From: Xylanimonas allomyrinae
GTDB lineage: Bacteria; Actinomycetota; Actinomycetes; Actinomycetales; Cellulomonadaceae
Reading direction: 5' to 3'
DNA length: 64,000 bases
Assembly (NCBI RefSeq): GCF_004135345.1
Contig: NZ_CP035495.1
Coordinates: 1,054,001 to 1,118,000, forward strand
The notes below the pieces were generated by a model, which made no database searches, was not told the DNA's origin, and saw only the letters and a program-made list of their open reading frames with translations. How positions within the stretch are numbered: position 1 is the stretch's first letter; the number at the start of each line of letters is the position of its first letter. Below are positions 1 to 7,752 of the stretch, piece by piece. Position numbers and translations under genes: made by a program.

Positions 1-2
1 TC

Positions 3-110
3 TACCTGGACCGGATCGAGGGCGAGCTCGCTGCGGCGATCCGTGCCCACCCGCTCTCCGGGTCGCTCGACGCCCGTGCCCAGGGCCCCGCCGCCGGCCC
101 TGGGTCATGA
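3..110 (+). CDS. 3' end of an unidentified gene (partial)
   Basis: An open frame enters from the left edge and ends at a TGA at 108-110, giving about 35 residues that begin YLDRIEGELAAAIRAHPLSG and finish in a Gly/Ala/Pro-rich tail. The first part looks like an amphipathic helix and the tail like a disordered C-terminus, which is plausible for the end of a real protein. Too little is present to name a family. The next gene starts about 100 bases later from its own promoter, so the two need not be co-transcribed. The frame could also be fortuitous in DNA of this GC content. Confidence 0.35.
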   Translation, partial: YLDRIEGELAAAIRAHPLSGSLDARAQGPAAGPGS

Positions 111-132
111 GGTGTCACGGCCCGCCGTCGGC

Positions 133-178
133 GACACGCGTGCACACCCTGCGACGACACGCGTGCACGCCCTGCGTC
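133..178. repeat. 23-bp tandem direct repeat upstream of the phospholipase D gene
   Basis: Two adjacent 23-base copies (133-155 and 156-178) differ at two positions. Each holds the core ACGCGTGCAC, whose CACGCGTG-like centre is nearly palindromic. The second copy reaches the -35 zone of the promoter at 195-200. This geometry suits a regulator binding site, but no family can be named. Confidence 0.5.
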
Positions 179-194
179 GGCCCTCGGCGCGGGC

Positions 195-206
195 TACGGT
201 GACCCC
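195..206 (+). promoter_or_regulatory. -10 element of a leaderless promoter for the phospholipase D gene
   Basis: TACGGT at 195-200 is followed by six bases and then the GTG at 207. This matches the TANNNT-N6-start layout seen before several other genes in the window, so transcription probably begins at the start codon. Confidence 0.5.
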
Positions 207-1502
207 GTGCCCCGCCTCTCCGCCGTGACCTCCCGCCTCGCCCGGCGCCCAGTCACCTCGGCCGACGTCGACTGGGTGGGCGTGCGTCGCGTCGCGGCCC
301 GCGCGGGCGTGGTGGCGGCGTGCGTGCCCGTGGCGACGGGTCTGGCCCTCATGGCGGCGGAACGCCTGCGCCGTCACCGGCACCCCTTGGACGCGCCGTT
401 CCCGACGGCGGCGCCTGCCGACAACACCGTCGGCGCCACGACCACGACGGTCTACACGTTCGGCGACGATCTGTACGCCGCGATGCTCGATGCGATCGCC
501 GGCGCCCGGGACCACGTCTTCTTCGAGACGTACATCTGGAAGGGTGACGACGTCGGGCACCGCTTCCGTGACGCGCTCGAGGCTGCGGCGGCGCGCGGCG
601 TCGAGGTGTACGTCGTCTACGACGCGTTCGCCAACCTCGTCGTGCCACGCTCGTTCTTCCGCCTGGACACGCGCATCCACGTGCTGCGCTTCCCGTGGGT
701 GCGCGCCGGGGCGCTCGTCTCCCCCTTGCGTGCGTCGGGTCGCGACCATCGCAAGCTCCTCGTCGTCGACGACGAGCTCGGGTTCGTCGGCGGGTACAAC
801 ATCGGCTCGCTCTACGCCCGTCACTGGCGTGACACCCATGTGCGTCTCGCGGGGCCGGCCGTGTGGGAGCTGCGCAACGGGTTCGTCGACTTCTGGAACC
901 GCTGGCGCACGCCCGCGCTGCCCGTTCTGCCCGACGTCGGCTCGACGTCCTGGCTGCCGCAGCTGCGCGCCGCCCGCAACTCCCCCAGCGACCTCGTCTT
1001 CCCGATCCGCAACGTCTACCTCGACGCGATCGACCGTGCCACGAGCCACGTGCAGATCACCCAGGCGTACTTCATCCCCGACCGCGAGATCCTCGCGGCC
1101 CTGCTCGACGCGGCCGCGCGCGGCGTCGACGTGCGCGTCCTGGTGCCCGAGCGGTCCAACCACGTCGTGGCCGACTGGCTTGCACGAGGCCACTACGGCA
1201 CCCTTCTGCGCGGCGGGGTGCGGATCTTCCTCTACGCGGACGCGATGATCCACGCCAAGACCGCCACGGTCGACGGTCGCTGGTCCACCGTCGGCACGGC
1301 GAACATCGACCGGCTCTCGCTGACGGGCAACTACGAGATCAACCTCGAGATCGTCGACGCGGGTGTCGCCGCCACGCTCGAAGAAGTCTTCGCGATGGAC
1401 CTGACCAATGCCCGCGAGCTCACCCGCGCGGCGTGGGAAGCGCGTCCGACGCTCCACAAGGTGGGCGAGCGCCTCGTGTCCCCGCTCGCCCCGTTCCTGT
1501 GA
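207..1502 (+). CDS. Phospholipase D-family protein, probable cardiolipin synthase
   Basis: The 431-residue product has one probable membrane segment near residues 28-50 and two HKD motifs, HRKLLVVD at residue 181 and HAKTATVD at residue 349. These are the paired HxKxxxxD catalytic sites of phospholipase D enzymes. Members of this size with an N-terminal anchor are usually cardiolipin synthases, joining phosphatidyl groups to phosphatidylglycerol at the inner membrane, though a phospholipid hydrolase is possible. The GTG start is chosen because it lies 6 nt after a TACGGT element and no ribosome binding site is visible. The gene converges on the metallo-hydrolase gene and shares a hairpin with it. 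Confidence 0.85.
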   Translation: MPRLSAVTSRLARRPVTSADVDWVGVRRVAARAGVVAACVPVATGLALMAAERLRRHRHPLDAPFPTAAPADNTVGATTTTVYTFGDDLYAAMLDAIAGARDHVFFETYIWKGDDVGHRFRDALEAAAARGVEVYVVYDAFANLVVPRSFFRLDTRIHVLRFPWVRAGALVSPLRASGRDHRKLLVVDDELGFVGGYNIGSLYARHWRDTHVRLAGPAVWELRNGFVDFWNRWRTPALPVLPDVGSTSWLPQLRAARNSPSDLVFPIRNVYLDAIDRATSHVQITQAYFIPDREILAALLDAAARGVDVRVLVPERSNHVVADWLARGHYGTLLRGGVRIFLYADAMIHAKTATVDGRWSTVGTANIDRLSLTGNYEINLEIVDAGVAATLEEVFAMDLTNARELTRAAWEARPTLHKVGERLVSPLAPFL

Positions 1503-1517
1503 CCGCTCACGGTCACA
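1498..1517. terminator. Hairpin between convergent genes
   Basis: A perfect 8-bp inverted repeat, TGTGACCG-ctca-CGGTCACA, overlaps the stop codons of both converging genes (TGA at 1500-1502 on plus, TGA at 1513-1515 on minus). No U-tract follows, as is common in GC-rich actinobacteria. It probably stops transcription in both directions. Confidence 0.55.
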
Positions 1518-2172
1518 GGCGAAGCGTCTGGCCCACCGCCAGCCTGCGGTAGTCGTGCTCGCCGGCGAGCGCAGCGGTGGCGAGCTGGCGCTGCGCCATC
1601 GCGTGTCCCACCTCGGAGAGCAACGCGTCGTGGACCGGCACGACATACGGTGCCGACGACGACGCTGCGTAGTCGATCGCTTCGCCCAGCTTCATCCACG
1701 GCCCGGACACCGGCACGAGGAGGACGTCGACGTCGCGGTCCGGCAGGTCGAACGAGTCGCCCGGGTGGTAGATGACGCGGCCGCCGAGCTCGACCAGATA
1801 CGTCACGTTGACCGCGCGCGGGATCTTGGGGTGGATCAGCGCGTGCGCTCCCCCGCCGACGACGACGTGCGCGGCCCCGAATGTCAGCGACTGCCCCGGC
1901 TCGACGGCGTGAACCCGCTCTCCAGGGGCGCCCGCGGTGTGCAGGACGTCCGCGGCGGGGCCGGCCGCGAACACCTCAAGGCTCGGGTGTGCCCACAGCG
2001 CGGGCACGACGACATCGACGTCGACGTGGTCGGGGTGGTCGTGCGTGATGAAGACGCCGGTCGCCCCGTCGAGGGCGTCCACGGACCGTGACAAGGTCCC
2101 CGGGTCGATCACCAGGGCGGTGCCGGCATGGTCGAGCCGGACGCACGCGTGCCCATGGAACGCGAGCCGCAC
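1513..2172 (-). CDS. Metallo-beta-lactamase-fold metal-dependent hydrolase (UlaG-like)
   Basis: The 219-residue protein has the metal-binding signature HDHPDH at residues 44-49, and downstream acidic and histidine positions (PGDSFD, VPVHD) that complete a dinuclear metal site. This is the single-domain UlaG/YtnP-like branch of the metallo-beta-lactamase superfamily, whose substrates range from lactones to phosphodiesters; the substrate here cannot be told. It starts at GTG behind a GAGGCGGACAG stretch that can serve as ribosome binding site. It follows the MerR gene by 9 bases on the same strand, so the two are probably co-transcribed. Confidence 0.8.
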   Translation of the reverse strand: MRLAFHGHACVRLDHAGTALVIDPGTLSRSVDALDGATGVFITHDHPDHVDVDVVVPALWAHPSLEVFAAGPAADVLHTAGAPGERVHAVEPGQSLTFGAAHVVVGGGAHALIHPKIPRAVNVTYLVELGGRVIYHPGDSFDLPDRDVDVLLVPVSGPWMKLGEAIDYAASSSAPYVVPVHDALLSEVGHAMAQRQLATAALAGEHDYRRLAVGQTLRL

Positions 2173-2181
2173 CTGTCCGCC

Positions 2182-2781
2182 TCAGCCGACCTGGCGCTTG
2201 GCGCGGCGGGCGGCAAGCTCGTCGCCCTCCTGCGGTGCCACGGCCTCGTCGTCGTCCAGGGTCTCCGTAGGCATCTGGGACAGCGTGCCCTCGATCTCGC
2301 GCCACACCCGGCCCACGGCGATGCCGAACACACCCTGCCCGCCCTGGACGAGGTCGACGACCTCGTCTGCCGACGTGCACTCGTACACCGAGGCGCCGTC
2401 GCTCATGAGCGTGATCTGGGCGAGGTCGTCGACGCCACGCTCGCGCAGGTGAGTGACTGCGGTGCGGATCTGCTGCAGCGAGACGCCGGTGTCCAGCAGG
2501 CGCTTGACGACCTTCAGGACGAGGATGTCGCGGAAGCTGTAGAGCCGGTGCGTGCCAGAGCCCGTCGCCGGACGGATGGACGGCTCGACGAGCCCGGTGC
2601 GCGCCCAGTAGTCGAGCTGCCGGTAGGTGATGCCCGCGACGCGACACGCCGTCGGACCCCGGTAGCCGGTCGCGGCGTCCTGCTCTGTCAGGTCGTCGCC
2701 GAAGAGGAGACCTTGTGCGCCGCGCGCAACGGCGCCGACCGGACTGCTGACCGTGGCGCTGGCCTCACCGCTGCTGTTCAC
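2182..2781 (-). CDS. MerR-family regulator, ResR/McdR (Rv1830) type
   Basis: The 199-residue protein carries a MerR-type winged helix-turn-helix at about residues 45-115 (ITYRQLDYWARTGLVEPS, then YSFRDILVLKVVKRLLDTG), followed by a C-terminal region typical of the mycobacterial Rv1830 orthologue. In mycobacteria that protein (ResR/McdR) is tied to growth, cell-cycle control and antibiotic recovery; carry-over of that role here is inference. Order supports the assignment: FHA, MerR, bifunctional nuclease and MerR appear in the same sequence as Rv1827-Rv1830. The GTG start has a strong GGGAGG ribosome binding site, and TAGCGT at 2809-2814 is a likely -10 element. Confidence 0.85.
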   Translation of the reverse strand: MNSSGEASATVSSPVGAVARGAQGLLFGDDLTEQDAATGYRGPTACRVAGITYRQLDYWARTGLVEPSIRPATGSGTHRLYSFRDILVLKVVKRLLDTGVSLQQIRTAVTHLRERGVDDLAQITLMSDGASVYECTSADEVVDLVQGGQGVFGIAVGRVWREIEGTLSQMPTETLDDDEAVAPQEGDELAARRAKRQVG

Positions 2782-2808
2782 TGGAGCCTCCCTGGGATGT
2801 CTGCCTCC

Positions 2809-2814
2809 ACGCTA
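2809..2814 (-). promoter_or_regulatory. Probable -10 element for the ResR-type gene
   Basis: On the minus strand TAGCGT lies about 27 bases before the GTG at 2781, leaving room for a short leader that contains the GGGAGG ribosome binding site. No clear -35 element was found. Confidence 0.4.
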
Positions 2815-2904
2815 GGCCGGGGAGGGGGTCTGCACAACGACGCAGCGCTCCGAGGGCCCGGCGTGTCGCAACTCTCACCCGCGTGTCGAGGGATCTGCTG
2901 ACGT

Positions 2905-3462
2905 TCAGGTCGAGGGTGAACGCCCGCCCGGTGCCGGCCCGGAGAAGTCGTCAGGCTCGACGTGCTCGAGGAAGTCGCGGAACTTCTCGACCTCGCGCTG
3001 CTGTTCGAGATCGACGATCTCGATGCCCGCGGCGGCCACGACCTCCGCGCTGCACAGCACGGGAGAGCCGGTCCGCATCGCGAGCGCGATCGCGTCCGAC
3101 GCCCGCGAGTCGACACGGGCGCCGTTCGACAGGACAAGCTCGGCGAAGAAGATCCCGCCGTCGAGCGCGACGATCTCCGCACGCTCCAGATCGACGCCGA
3201 CGGCGCCGAGCACGTCGCGCATGAGGTCGTGCGTCATGGGGCGGGGTGTGACGAGCCCGGCCTGCGCCATCGCGATGGCGGACGCCTCGCGTGGCCCGAT
3301 GACGATCGGCACCGCGAGCTCGGCCGCAGCGTCCAGGAGCAGGACCACGATCTCGTTCTCAAGGTCGGGGCCGCGCTGCTGCTGGCGAACGCCCAGCACC
3401 TCGACCGGCACCATCGGAAAGTCACCGGGAGCGCTCGGCTCGTCGAAAGGTCCCTCCACCAT
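2905..3462 (-). CDS. Bifunctional nuclease family protein (BfN domain, Rv1829 type)
   Basis: The conserved core begins MVPVEVLGVRQQQ and includes VIGPREASAIAMA and SRASDAIALAMRTGSPV, the signature of the bifunctional nuclease (DUF151) domain. Plant homologues cleave RNA and DNA, but the bacterial role is poorly defined. The frame stays open upstream to an ATG at 3522. I take ATG 3462 because TAGCGT sits exactly 7 nt before it and the resulting 185 residues fit the family. It lies between two MerR genes, the fixed order in actinobacteria, but appears to have its own promoter. Confidence 0.85.
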   Translation of the reverse strand: MVEGPFDEPSAPGDFPMVPVEVLGVRQQQRGPDLENEIVVLLLDAAAELAVPIVIGPREASAIAMAQAGLVTPRPMTHDLMRDVLGAVGVDLERAEIVALDGGIFFAELVLSNGARVDSRASDAIALAMRTGSPVLCSAEVVAAAGIEIVDLEQQREVEKFRDFLEHVEPDDFSGPAPGGRSPST

Positions 3463-3469
3463 GGGGTTC

Positions 3470-3475
3470 ACGCTA
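3470..3475 (-). promoter_or_regulatory. -10 element of a leaderless promoter for the nuclease gene
   Basis: Minus-strand TAGCGT followed by seven bases and ATG 3462. The spacing fits transcription starting at the initiation codon. Confidence 0.45.
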
Positions 3476-3499
3476 CGCCGGTGCGCGCGAACCGCGTGC

Positions 3500-4255
3500 T
3501 CACGGCAGACTCTCGACGCCACGCCTCAGCCACGTCGCGTGCAGGCGCGCCAGCAGCTCGCCGACCTCGGCAGCAAGCGTGGCGGCCTGCGCCTGCGCGG
3601 ATGCGGTCTGCTGGTGCCGCCGCGGAGCGACGAGCTGGTCGACGAGATCGACCTGACGGTCGGCTGACGCGCGCAGGGTCCGCAGGTGGCGCGGTTCGAT
3701 CCCGTGCTCCGCAAGCTGGGCGGCCAGCCGCACGACATCCGGTGCGCCGGCATCAAGCCGGCCACCCGGCCCAGAACGCAGCAACCCCGCCTGGAGGAGG
3801 TCGGCCACGAACGCCGGATCCGCCCCGGTCGCCTCAGCGACCGACTCGGCGGTCCACACCCGCCGCGCACCGTCGTCCACGACGGCGGTGCCACCGGCCA
3901 GGCGCGGCGAGGGCCCCGGCGCCGGCTCGCCGGCATCCATCGCCGCGAGCCGTTCCTTGATGACCTTGAGCGGCAGGTAGGAGTCACGCTGTTCGGTGAG
4001 CACGAACCGCAGCCGCTCGACGTCGGCGGGGCTGTACTGCCGGTACCCCGCGGGGGTCCGCACCGGGTGAATGAGGCCCTGCTCCTCGAGGAACCGCAAC
4101 TTGGAGTGGCTGATACTGCCGAACTCCGGCCCCAGCGCCGCGAGCACGTCGGAGATGCGCATCGTCGCCTGTCGCGAGATGCCCCGTGGCCACGGTTCCG
4201 TCGTCGCGTCGAGCCGCGCTGCGGCGCCGTCGACGCGCGCCGACGAGCCCGTCAC
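3500..4255 (-). CDS. ftsR: MerR-family regulator FtsR (Rv1828 type)
   Basis: This 251-residue protein has the FtsR-type winged-helix N-terminus (ISHSKLRFLEEQGLIHP, AGYRQYSPADVERLRFVL at about residues 47-85) and a longer C-terminal half with a second helical domain. In corynebacteria FtsR activates ftsZ, and the mycobacterial orthologue is Rv1828. The ATG overlaps the stop of the FHA gene (ATGA), which supports this start and translational coupling. About 30 extra residues precede the core domain and may be a disordered extension. Its place between the FHA and nuclease genes matches the conserved actinobacterial order. Confidence 0.87.
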   Translation of the reverse strand: MTGSSARVDGAAARLDATTEPWPRGISRQATMRISDVLAALGPEFGSISHSKLRFLEEQGLIHPVRTPAGYRQYSPADVERLRFVLTEQRDSYLPLKVIKERLAAMDAGEPAPGPSPRLAGGTAVVDDGARRVWTAESVAEATGADPAFVADLLQAGLLRSGPGGRLDAGAPDVVRLAAQLAEHGIEPRHLRTLRASADRQVDLVDQLVAPRRHQQTASAQAQAATLAAEVGELLARLHATWLRRGVESLP

Positions 4256-4740
4256 GAGCCGGGCGCCGAGTCCCGCGACGCCTGCGGAGGCTGCACGGCC
4301 TGCGGGCTTGCCTGGAACGACATGCGGAACTTGCCGATCTGAACCTCGTCGCCCGTGGAGAGCACCGCCGCGTCGATCCGCTGCCGGTTGACGTAGGTGC
4401 CGTTGAGCGAGCCGATGTCGCGAACGACGAACCGGTCACCCTCACGCACGATCTCGGCGTGCTTGCGCGAGACCGTCACGTCGTCGAGGAAGATGTCGGC
4501 CGTCTCGCTGCGGCCAGCCACCGCACGGTCGGTGTCGAGCAGGAACCGCTCCCCGACCCCGGCGCCCCGCTGGACGACCAAGAGCGCGGAATGGCGCGGG
4601 AGCGCCCCTACGGCCGCCGCATCCTCAGACGTCAAGGGCAGCCGCGGGACCAGCTCCTCAGCGGCAACGGGCACGATCCGCCCGAGCGTCGCCGTGACAT
4701 CCGCCGCCGGGGGCTGCGGCAGGGAGCTGGGATCCGTCAT
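4252..4740 (-). CDS. FHA-domain protein of the GarA/OdhI type
   Basis: The 162-residue protein ends in an FHA domain with the classic phosphothreonine-binding residues GRSETADIFLDD, SRKHAEI and NGTYVNRQRI (about residues 75-130). GarA/OdhI proteins hold back 2-oxoglutarate dehydrogenase and switch glutamate metabolism when Ser/Thr kinases phosphorylate an N-terminal ETT(S) motif. That motif is not visible; the matching region reads PLTSEDAAAVGAL, so control may differ. A strong GAGGAGG ribosome binding site precedes the ATG. It leads an operon with ftsR. The glycine-cleavage gene gcvH, usually its neighbour, is missing. Confidence 0.87.
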   Translation of the reverse strand: MTDPSSLPQPPAADVTATLGRIVPVAAEELVPRLPLTSEDAAAVGALPRHSALLVVQRGAGVGERFLLDTDRAVAGRSETADIFLDDVTVSRKHAEIVREGDRFVVRDIGSLNGTYVNRQRIDAAVLSTGDEVQIGKFRMSFQASPQAVQPPQASRDSAPGS

Positions 4741-4787
4741 CAGTCCTCCTCGAAGGTCGCCGCGCTGGACAGCGCCGTCGCCCGACA

Positions 4788-4793
4788 AACCTA
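4788..4793 (-). promoter_or_regulatory. Probable -10 element for the FHA-ftsR operon
   Basis: Minus-strand TAGGTT about 48 bases before the FHA start codon, in the 176-base gap after the DUF881 gene. The gap holds no other recognisable gene. Confidence 0.35.
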
Positions 4794-4916
4794 CCCCGAC
4801 ACGCCGTCGAGCGGGAACCCGTAGAGCGCTCCACCCCGGCGAACGACCAGGTCGTGTCACCGGGCCGGGCCCGACACGCCACCTCCGACCGGGCACCGTG
4901 GTGCGGCGCTCGCGGC

Positions 4917-5918
4917 TCAGCTGTCGTCGGGATCCGCGGGGCGGGCGAACTGCGGGTCGGTCAGGCGCACCGTCGCATCGACGGTGACCTTGTCCATGCG
5001 CGTCGTGGTGGCGATCGCACCGGCTTGGCGGATCGTCGGCAGAGCACCGCCGGGAATCTCCAGCGCCCGGTCGAGCGTGGCGGGATCGCCCACGACCGTC
5101 CACCGGTAGGGCGGCGTCAGGGGCGTGCGGTCCACCTCGATGCCGCCCGAGACGTCGACGAACGCCGACGACGTCACCAGGCGCACGTCGTTGACCTGCG
5201 CCACCTCCGCGCCCGCGTTGCGCAGCTCCTCCAGCAGGTTGAACATCTGCGACGCCCGCAGCTGTCGCTGCGGGTCGCGGATCTCGACCATGACGCCCGG
5301 ACCCTGCGCGGGCAGGCGACCCGAGAGGATGCCCTCCGACGTCGCGCGCTGACGGGCCAGCTCGAGCGCCGCCTGTGCCTTGTCGCTGCCCGACGCGAGC
5401 TCGTCACGGCTCGCTTCGAGGCGCGAGACCTCGGTGTCGAGCTGCTCGGCGCGACCGGTGACCTCGTCGAGCAGGCGCACCAGGTCGTCCTGCCGCAGCG
5501 ACGACAACCCGTCCTGTCCCGACTGCCGCACCTGGACCACCAGCGCGAACCCCAGGAGCGCGCACAGCACGCCCGCCAGGAGCTGCGAGCGGCTGAAGTT
5601 CGGCCGCATCGCCCTGCCCAGGCGCCGGTACACGGACTCCGGCGCCGGCGCGGCGGGCTCCCGCACGGGTCCGACAGCGACCGGCTCGTCCGCAGGGTCG
5701 CGAGCCTCGTCGGGTGCGTCGGCCTCCTTCGCAGCGGCGACGCCAGCGTCGGACGCCACGTCACGGGGCTCGGGGTCGGCGTCGTCGGCGTGCGGCGTGC
5801 CGGCCGGCGCAGGCTCGACGGCAGGCGCTGCGGCCCCGCCGTCCGCCGCGTCGGGCCGCTCGTCGGGCCGCTCGTCGGGCTGCTTGCCGGGCTGCTTGTC
5901 GCCGTCCGTCACGCTCAT
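4917..5918 (-). CDS. DUF881 family membrane-anchored protein (Rv1825-like)
   Basis: The 333-residue protein starts with about 115 residues of acidic, Pro/Ala-rich, probably disordered sequence containing a short PDERPDER repeat. A single membrane segment follows (QLLAGVLCALLGFALVVQV), then a coiled-coil stretch and an extracytoplasmic DUF881 domain (GPGVMVEIRDP, NAGAEVAQVNDVRLV). DUF881 proteins sit near cell-division and envelope genes in actinobacteria and Firmicutes; their molecular role is not settled. It overlaps the small basic protein gene by four bases, and a second DUF881 gene lies just beyond, the order of Rv1823-Rv1825. Confidence 0.85.
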   Translation of the reverse strand: MSVTDGDKQPGKQPDERPDERPDAADGGAAAPAVEPAPAGTPHADDADPEPRDVASDAGVAAAKEADAPDEARDPADEPVAVGPVREPAAPAPESVYRRLGRAMRPNFSRSQLLAGVLCALLGFALVVQVRQSGQDGLSSLRQDDLVRLLDEVTGRAEQLDTEVSRLEASRDELASGSDKAQAALELARQRATSEGILSGRLPAQGPGVMVEIRDPQRQLRASQMFNLLEELRNAGAEVAQVNDVRLVTSSAFVDVSGGIEVDRTPLTPPYRWTVVGDPATLDRALEIPGGALPTIRQAGAIATTTRMDKVTVDATVRLTDPQFARPADPDDS

Positions 5919-6247
5919 GCCTTGAACAGGTGCCGGCGGATCGCGGCAGCGTTGGAGAAGATCCGGATGCCCAGCACCACCACGACGGCGGTCGACAGCT
6001 GTGCGCCCACTCCGAGCTGGTCGCCGAGGAACACGATGAATGCCGCCACGACCACGTTCGACAGGAACGACACCAGGAACACCTGATCGTCGAACATCCC
6101 GTCGAGCATCGCCCGGAACCCGCCGAACAGGGCGTCGAGCGCCGCCACGACGGCGATCGGCAGGTATGGCTGAAGCACTACGGGAACGGTCGGCTGAAGG
6201 ACGAGGCCGGCAACCACACCCAGGACGAGTCCGACGACCGCGATCAT
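5915..6247 (-). CDS. Small basic membrane protein (DUF1290/Sbp family)
   Basis: A 110-residue, almost wholly hydrophobic protein with about three membrane segments and the conserved central stretch VVAALDALFGGFRAMLDG that marks the Sbp/DUF1290 family. It is located between two DUF881 genes and coupled to both by ATGA overlaps, a layout seen across actinobacteria (Rv1824 in M. tuberculosis) and next to the ftsQ-ftsZ region in some Firmicutes. The three probably form one membrane complex; the function is unknown. Confidence 0.87.
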   Translation of the reverse strand: MIAVVGLVLGVVAGLVLQPTVPVVLQPYLPIAVVAALDALFGGFRAMLDGMFDDQVFLVSFLSNVVVAAFIVFLGDQLGVGAQLSTAVVVVLGIRIFSNAAAIRRHLFKA

Positions 6248-7107
6248 GGCTCGGAGCCTACCGGCTGCGCGTGCTGCAGCGGCTGCGCCCCGGCGCCGGG
6301 CAGCTCGAGCTGAGACTGCGCGACCGTCGAGGAGCGGATCCCGTACGTCGAGCCCAGCACCTGCAGGTACCCCGGCAGCCCGGACCGCGCCAACCCCGTC
6401 TGCATCGCGTCCGAGTCTCCGACCGCGCGCACCACGTACGTCGGCCCGGTCAGGGGCATCAGGTTCACCAGCACGGCCATCCCCGCGTTACGGATCGACG
6501 AGCGTGACGTCAGCCGCTGGTCGTCGATGCTGATCGCCTCCGCCCCGGCGTCCCACAGTGCGTTGACCACGGTCTGCAGGTCCACATCGCGCACCATCGA
6601 GCTCGCGTCCGGCTCCCCCACCAGGCCGCCGCCACCGTCCGTCAACGACACCACCAGCCCAGGCCCGCGCACCGCGTCCGTCCCGTTGCGCAGGCTGTCG
6701 CGACGGATCAGGTCCAGCAGGCCCGGATCCTGGGTCTCCAGCGCAGACCGTTGCAGGTCGACGATCTCACGCGACAGGTCCTCTGCGGCCGCCGACAGCG
6801 CGCCGACCTGTTCGTTGCGGTCGGTGATCTGGCGTTCGAGCACCGAGCGTGCCGCGGAGACCGACGGCTGCGGCACGCGCAGCTGCTGCGAGGCGGCCGC
6901 CGTCGCAAGACCGCACGACATGGCGACCACGACGATGCCGACCCACGTGCCCGGGCTGCGGCGCCGGACCGTGCCCTCGGCCTCGGCAGCGCGCCGTCGT
7001 GCCGCTGCCTCCGCATACCCCGGGTCGAGCGGCCGCTCCATGACCTCGGTCAGGAGCGTCATGGACGCGTCCGGACGACGCGCGGGGCTCGGCGTCGGCT
7101 CGCTCAC
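6244..7107 (-). CDS. DUF881 family protein (Rv1823-like)
   Basis: The 287-residue protein has a short cytoplasmic N-terminus, one membrane segment (TWVGIVVVAMSCGLATAAA, about residues 55-73), a coiled coil (RSVLERQITDRNEQVGALS) and a DUF881 domain (VRGPGLVVSLTDGG, DAGAEAISIDDQRL). I take the GTG at 7107 because it overlaps the stop of the upstream phosphatidyltransferase gene (GTGA); the frame remains open further upstream without a better start. It is paralogous to the DUF881 gene at 4917 and probably works with it and the small basic protein between them. Confidence 0.85.
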   Translation of the reverse strand: MSEPTPSPARRPDASMTLLTEVMERPLDPGYAEAAARRRAAEAEGTVRRRSPGTWVGIVVVAMSCGLATAAASQQLRVPQPSVSAARSVLERQITDRNEQVGALSAAAEDLSREIVDLQRSALETQDPGLLDLIRRDSLRNGTDAVRGPGLVVSLTDGGGGLVGEPDASSMVRDVDLQTVVNALWDAGAEAISIDDQRLTSRSSIRNAGMAVLVNLMPLTGPTYVVRAVGDSDAMQTGLARSGLPGYLQVLGSTYGIRSSTVAQSQLELPGAGAQPLQHAQPVGSEP

Positions 7108-7721
7108 GTGGCCCCCGCGGTCCTGCCGGCGTCGGCGGCGAACAGCCCGCGGGCCTGGACGACGTACTGGAGGCCCGCGAGCCAGTACAGGCCGACACCC
7201 CACCAGGTGAACGCCCACCCGACGATGTGCGCGGCCGTACCGAGACCCCCCGGAGCCTCCGCCAGCAGCAGGAGCGGGAACGCGTACAGCAGCGCGAACG
7301 TGCCGGCCTTGCCGACGATGCTGACCTCGAGCGGCCCGAACCCGTGCTTGGCCAGCAGCGGCAGCAGGCAGGTGAGCATCGCGTCACGGGCGACGATCAC
7401 GACCACGAGCCACAACGGCACGACGTCGCGCCAGGCGAGCCCCACGAGCGTCACGAAGATGAACAGCCTGTCCGCCGCCGGGTCGAGCATCTGCCCCAGG
7501 CGGCTCACCTGGTTCAGACGCCGTGCCAGCACGCCGTCGAGCCAGTCGGTGAACCCGGAGAACGCGAGAACGAACAACGCCCACACGTCGTGGTGCGACA
7601 CGATCAGCACCGCGAAGACCGGCACCAGCGCCAGACGCAGCAGACTGATGACGTTGGGCACGGTCCACACGGAGGAGCGGACCACCTGATCCTCGCGCTG
7701 ATCCTCGTGCACGGACACCAT
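7104..7721 (-). CDS. CDP-alcohol phosphatidyltransferase (PgsA2-like)
   Basis: The protein (about 205 residues from this start) carries the CDP-alcohol phosphotransferase signature: DWLDGVLARR followed by a Gly and the DPAADR pair, which binds metal and the CDP-lipid. Four to six membrane segments follow. These enzymes move a phosphatidyl group to an alcohol such as glycerol 3-phosphate or inositol phosphate; the alcohol is not decided here. It leads the DUF881-Sbp-DUF881 set, like pgsA2 (Rv1822). ATG 7721 is preferred because GGGAG lies just upstream and TAGGAT at 7747-7752 fits as its -10; an ATG at 7748 would overlap that element. Confidence 0.85.
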   Translation of the reverse strand: MVSVHEDQREDQVVRSSVWTVPNVISLLRLALVPVFAVLIVSHHDVWALFVLAFSGFTDWLDGVLARRLNQVSRLGQMLDPAADRLFIFVTLVGLAWRDVVPLWLVVVIVARDAMLTCLLPLLAKHGFGPLEVSIVGKAGTFALLYAFPLLLLAEAPGGLGTAAHIVGWAFTWWGVGLYWLAGLQYVVQARGLFAADAGRTAGAT

Positions 7722-7746
7722 CCCGTCTCCCGTTGCGGCTCCGGCC

Positions 7747-7752
7747 ATCCTA
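7747..7752 (-). promoter_or_regulatory. Probable -10 element for the phosphatidyltransferase-DUF881 operon
   Basis: Minus-strand TAGGAT lies about 25 bases before ATG 7721, leaving a short leader with a GGGAG ribosome binding site. Confidence 0.4.
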
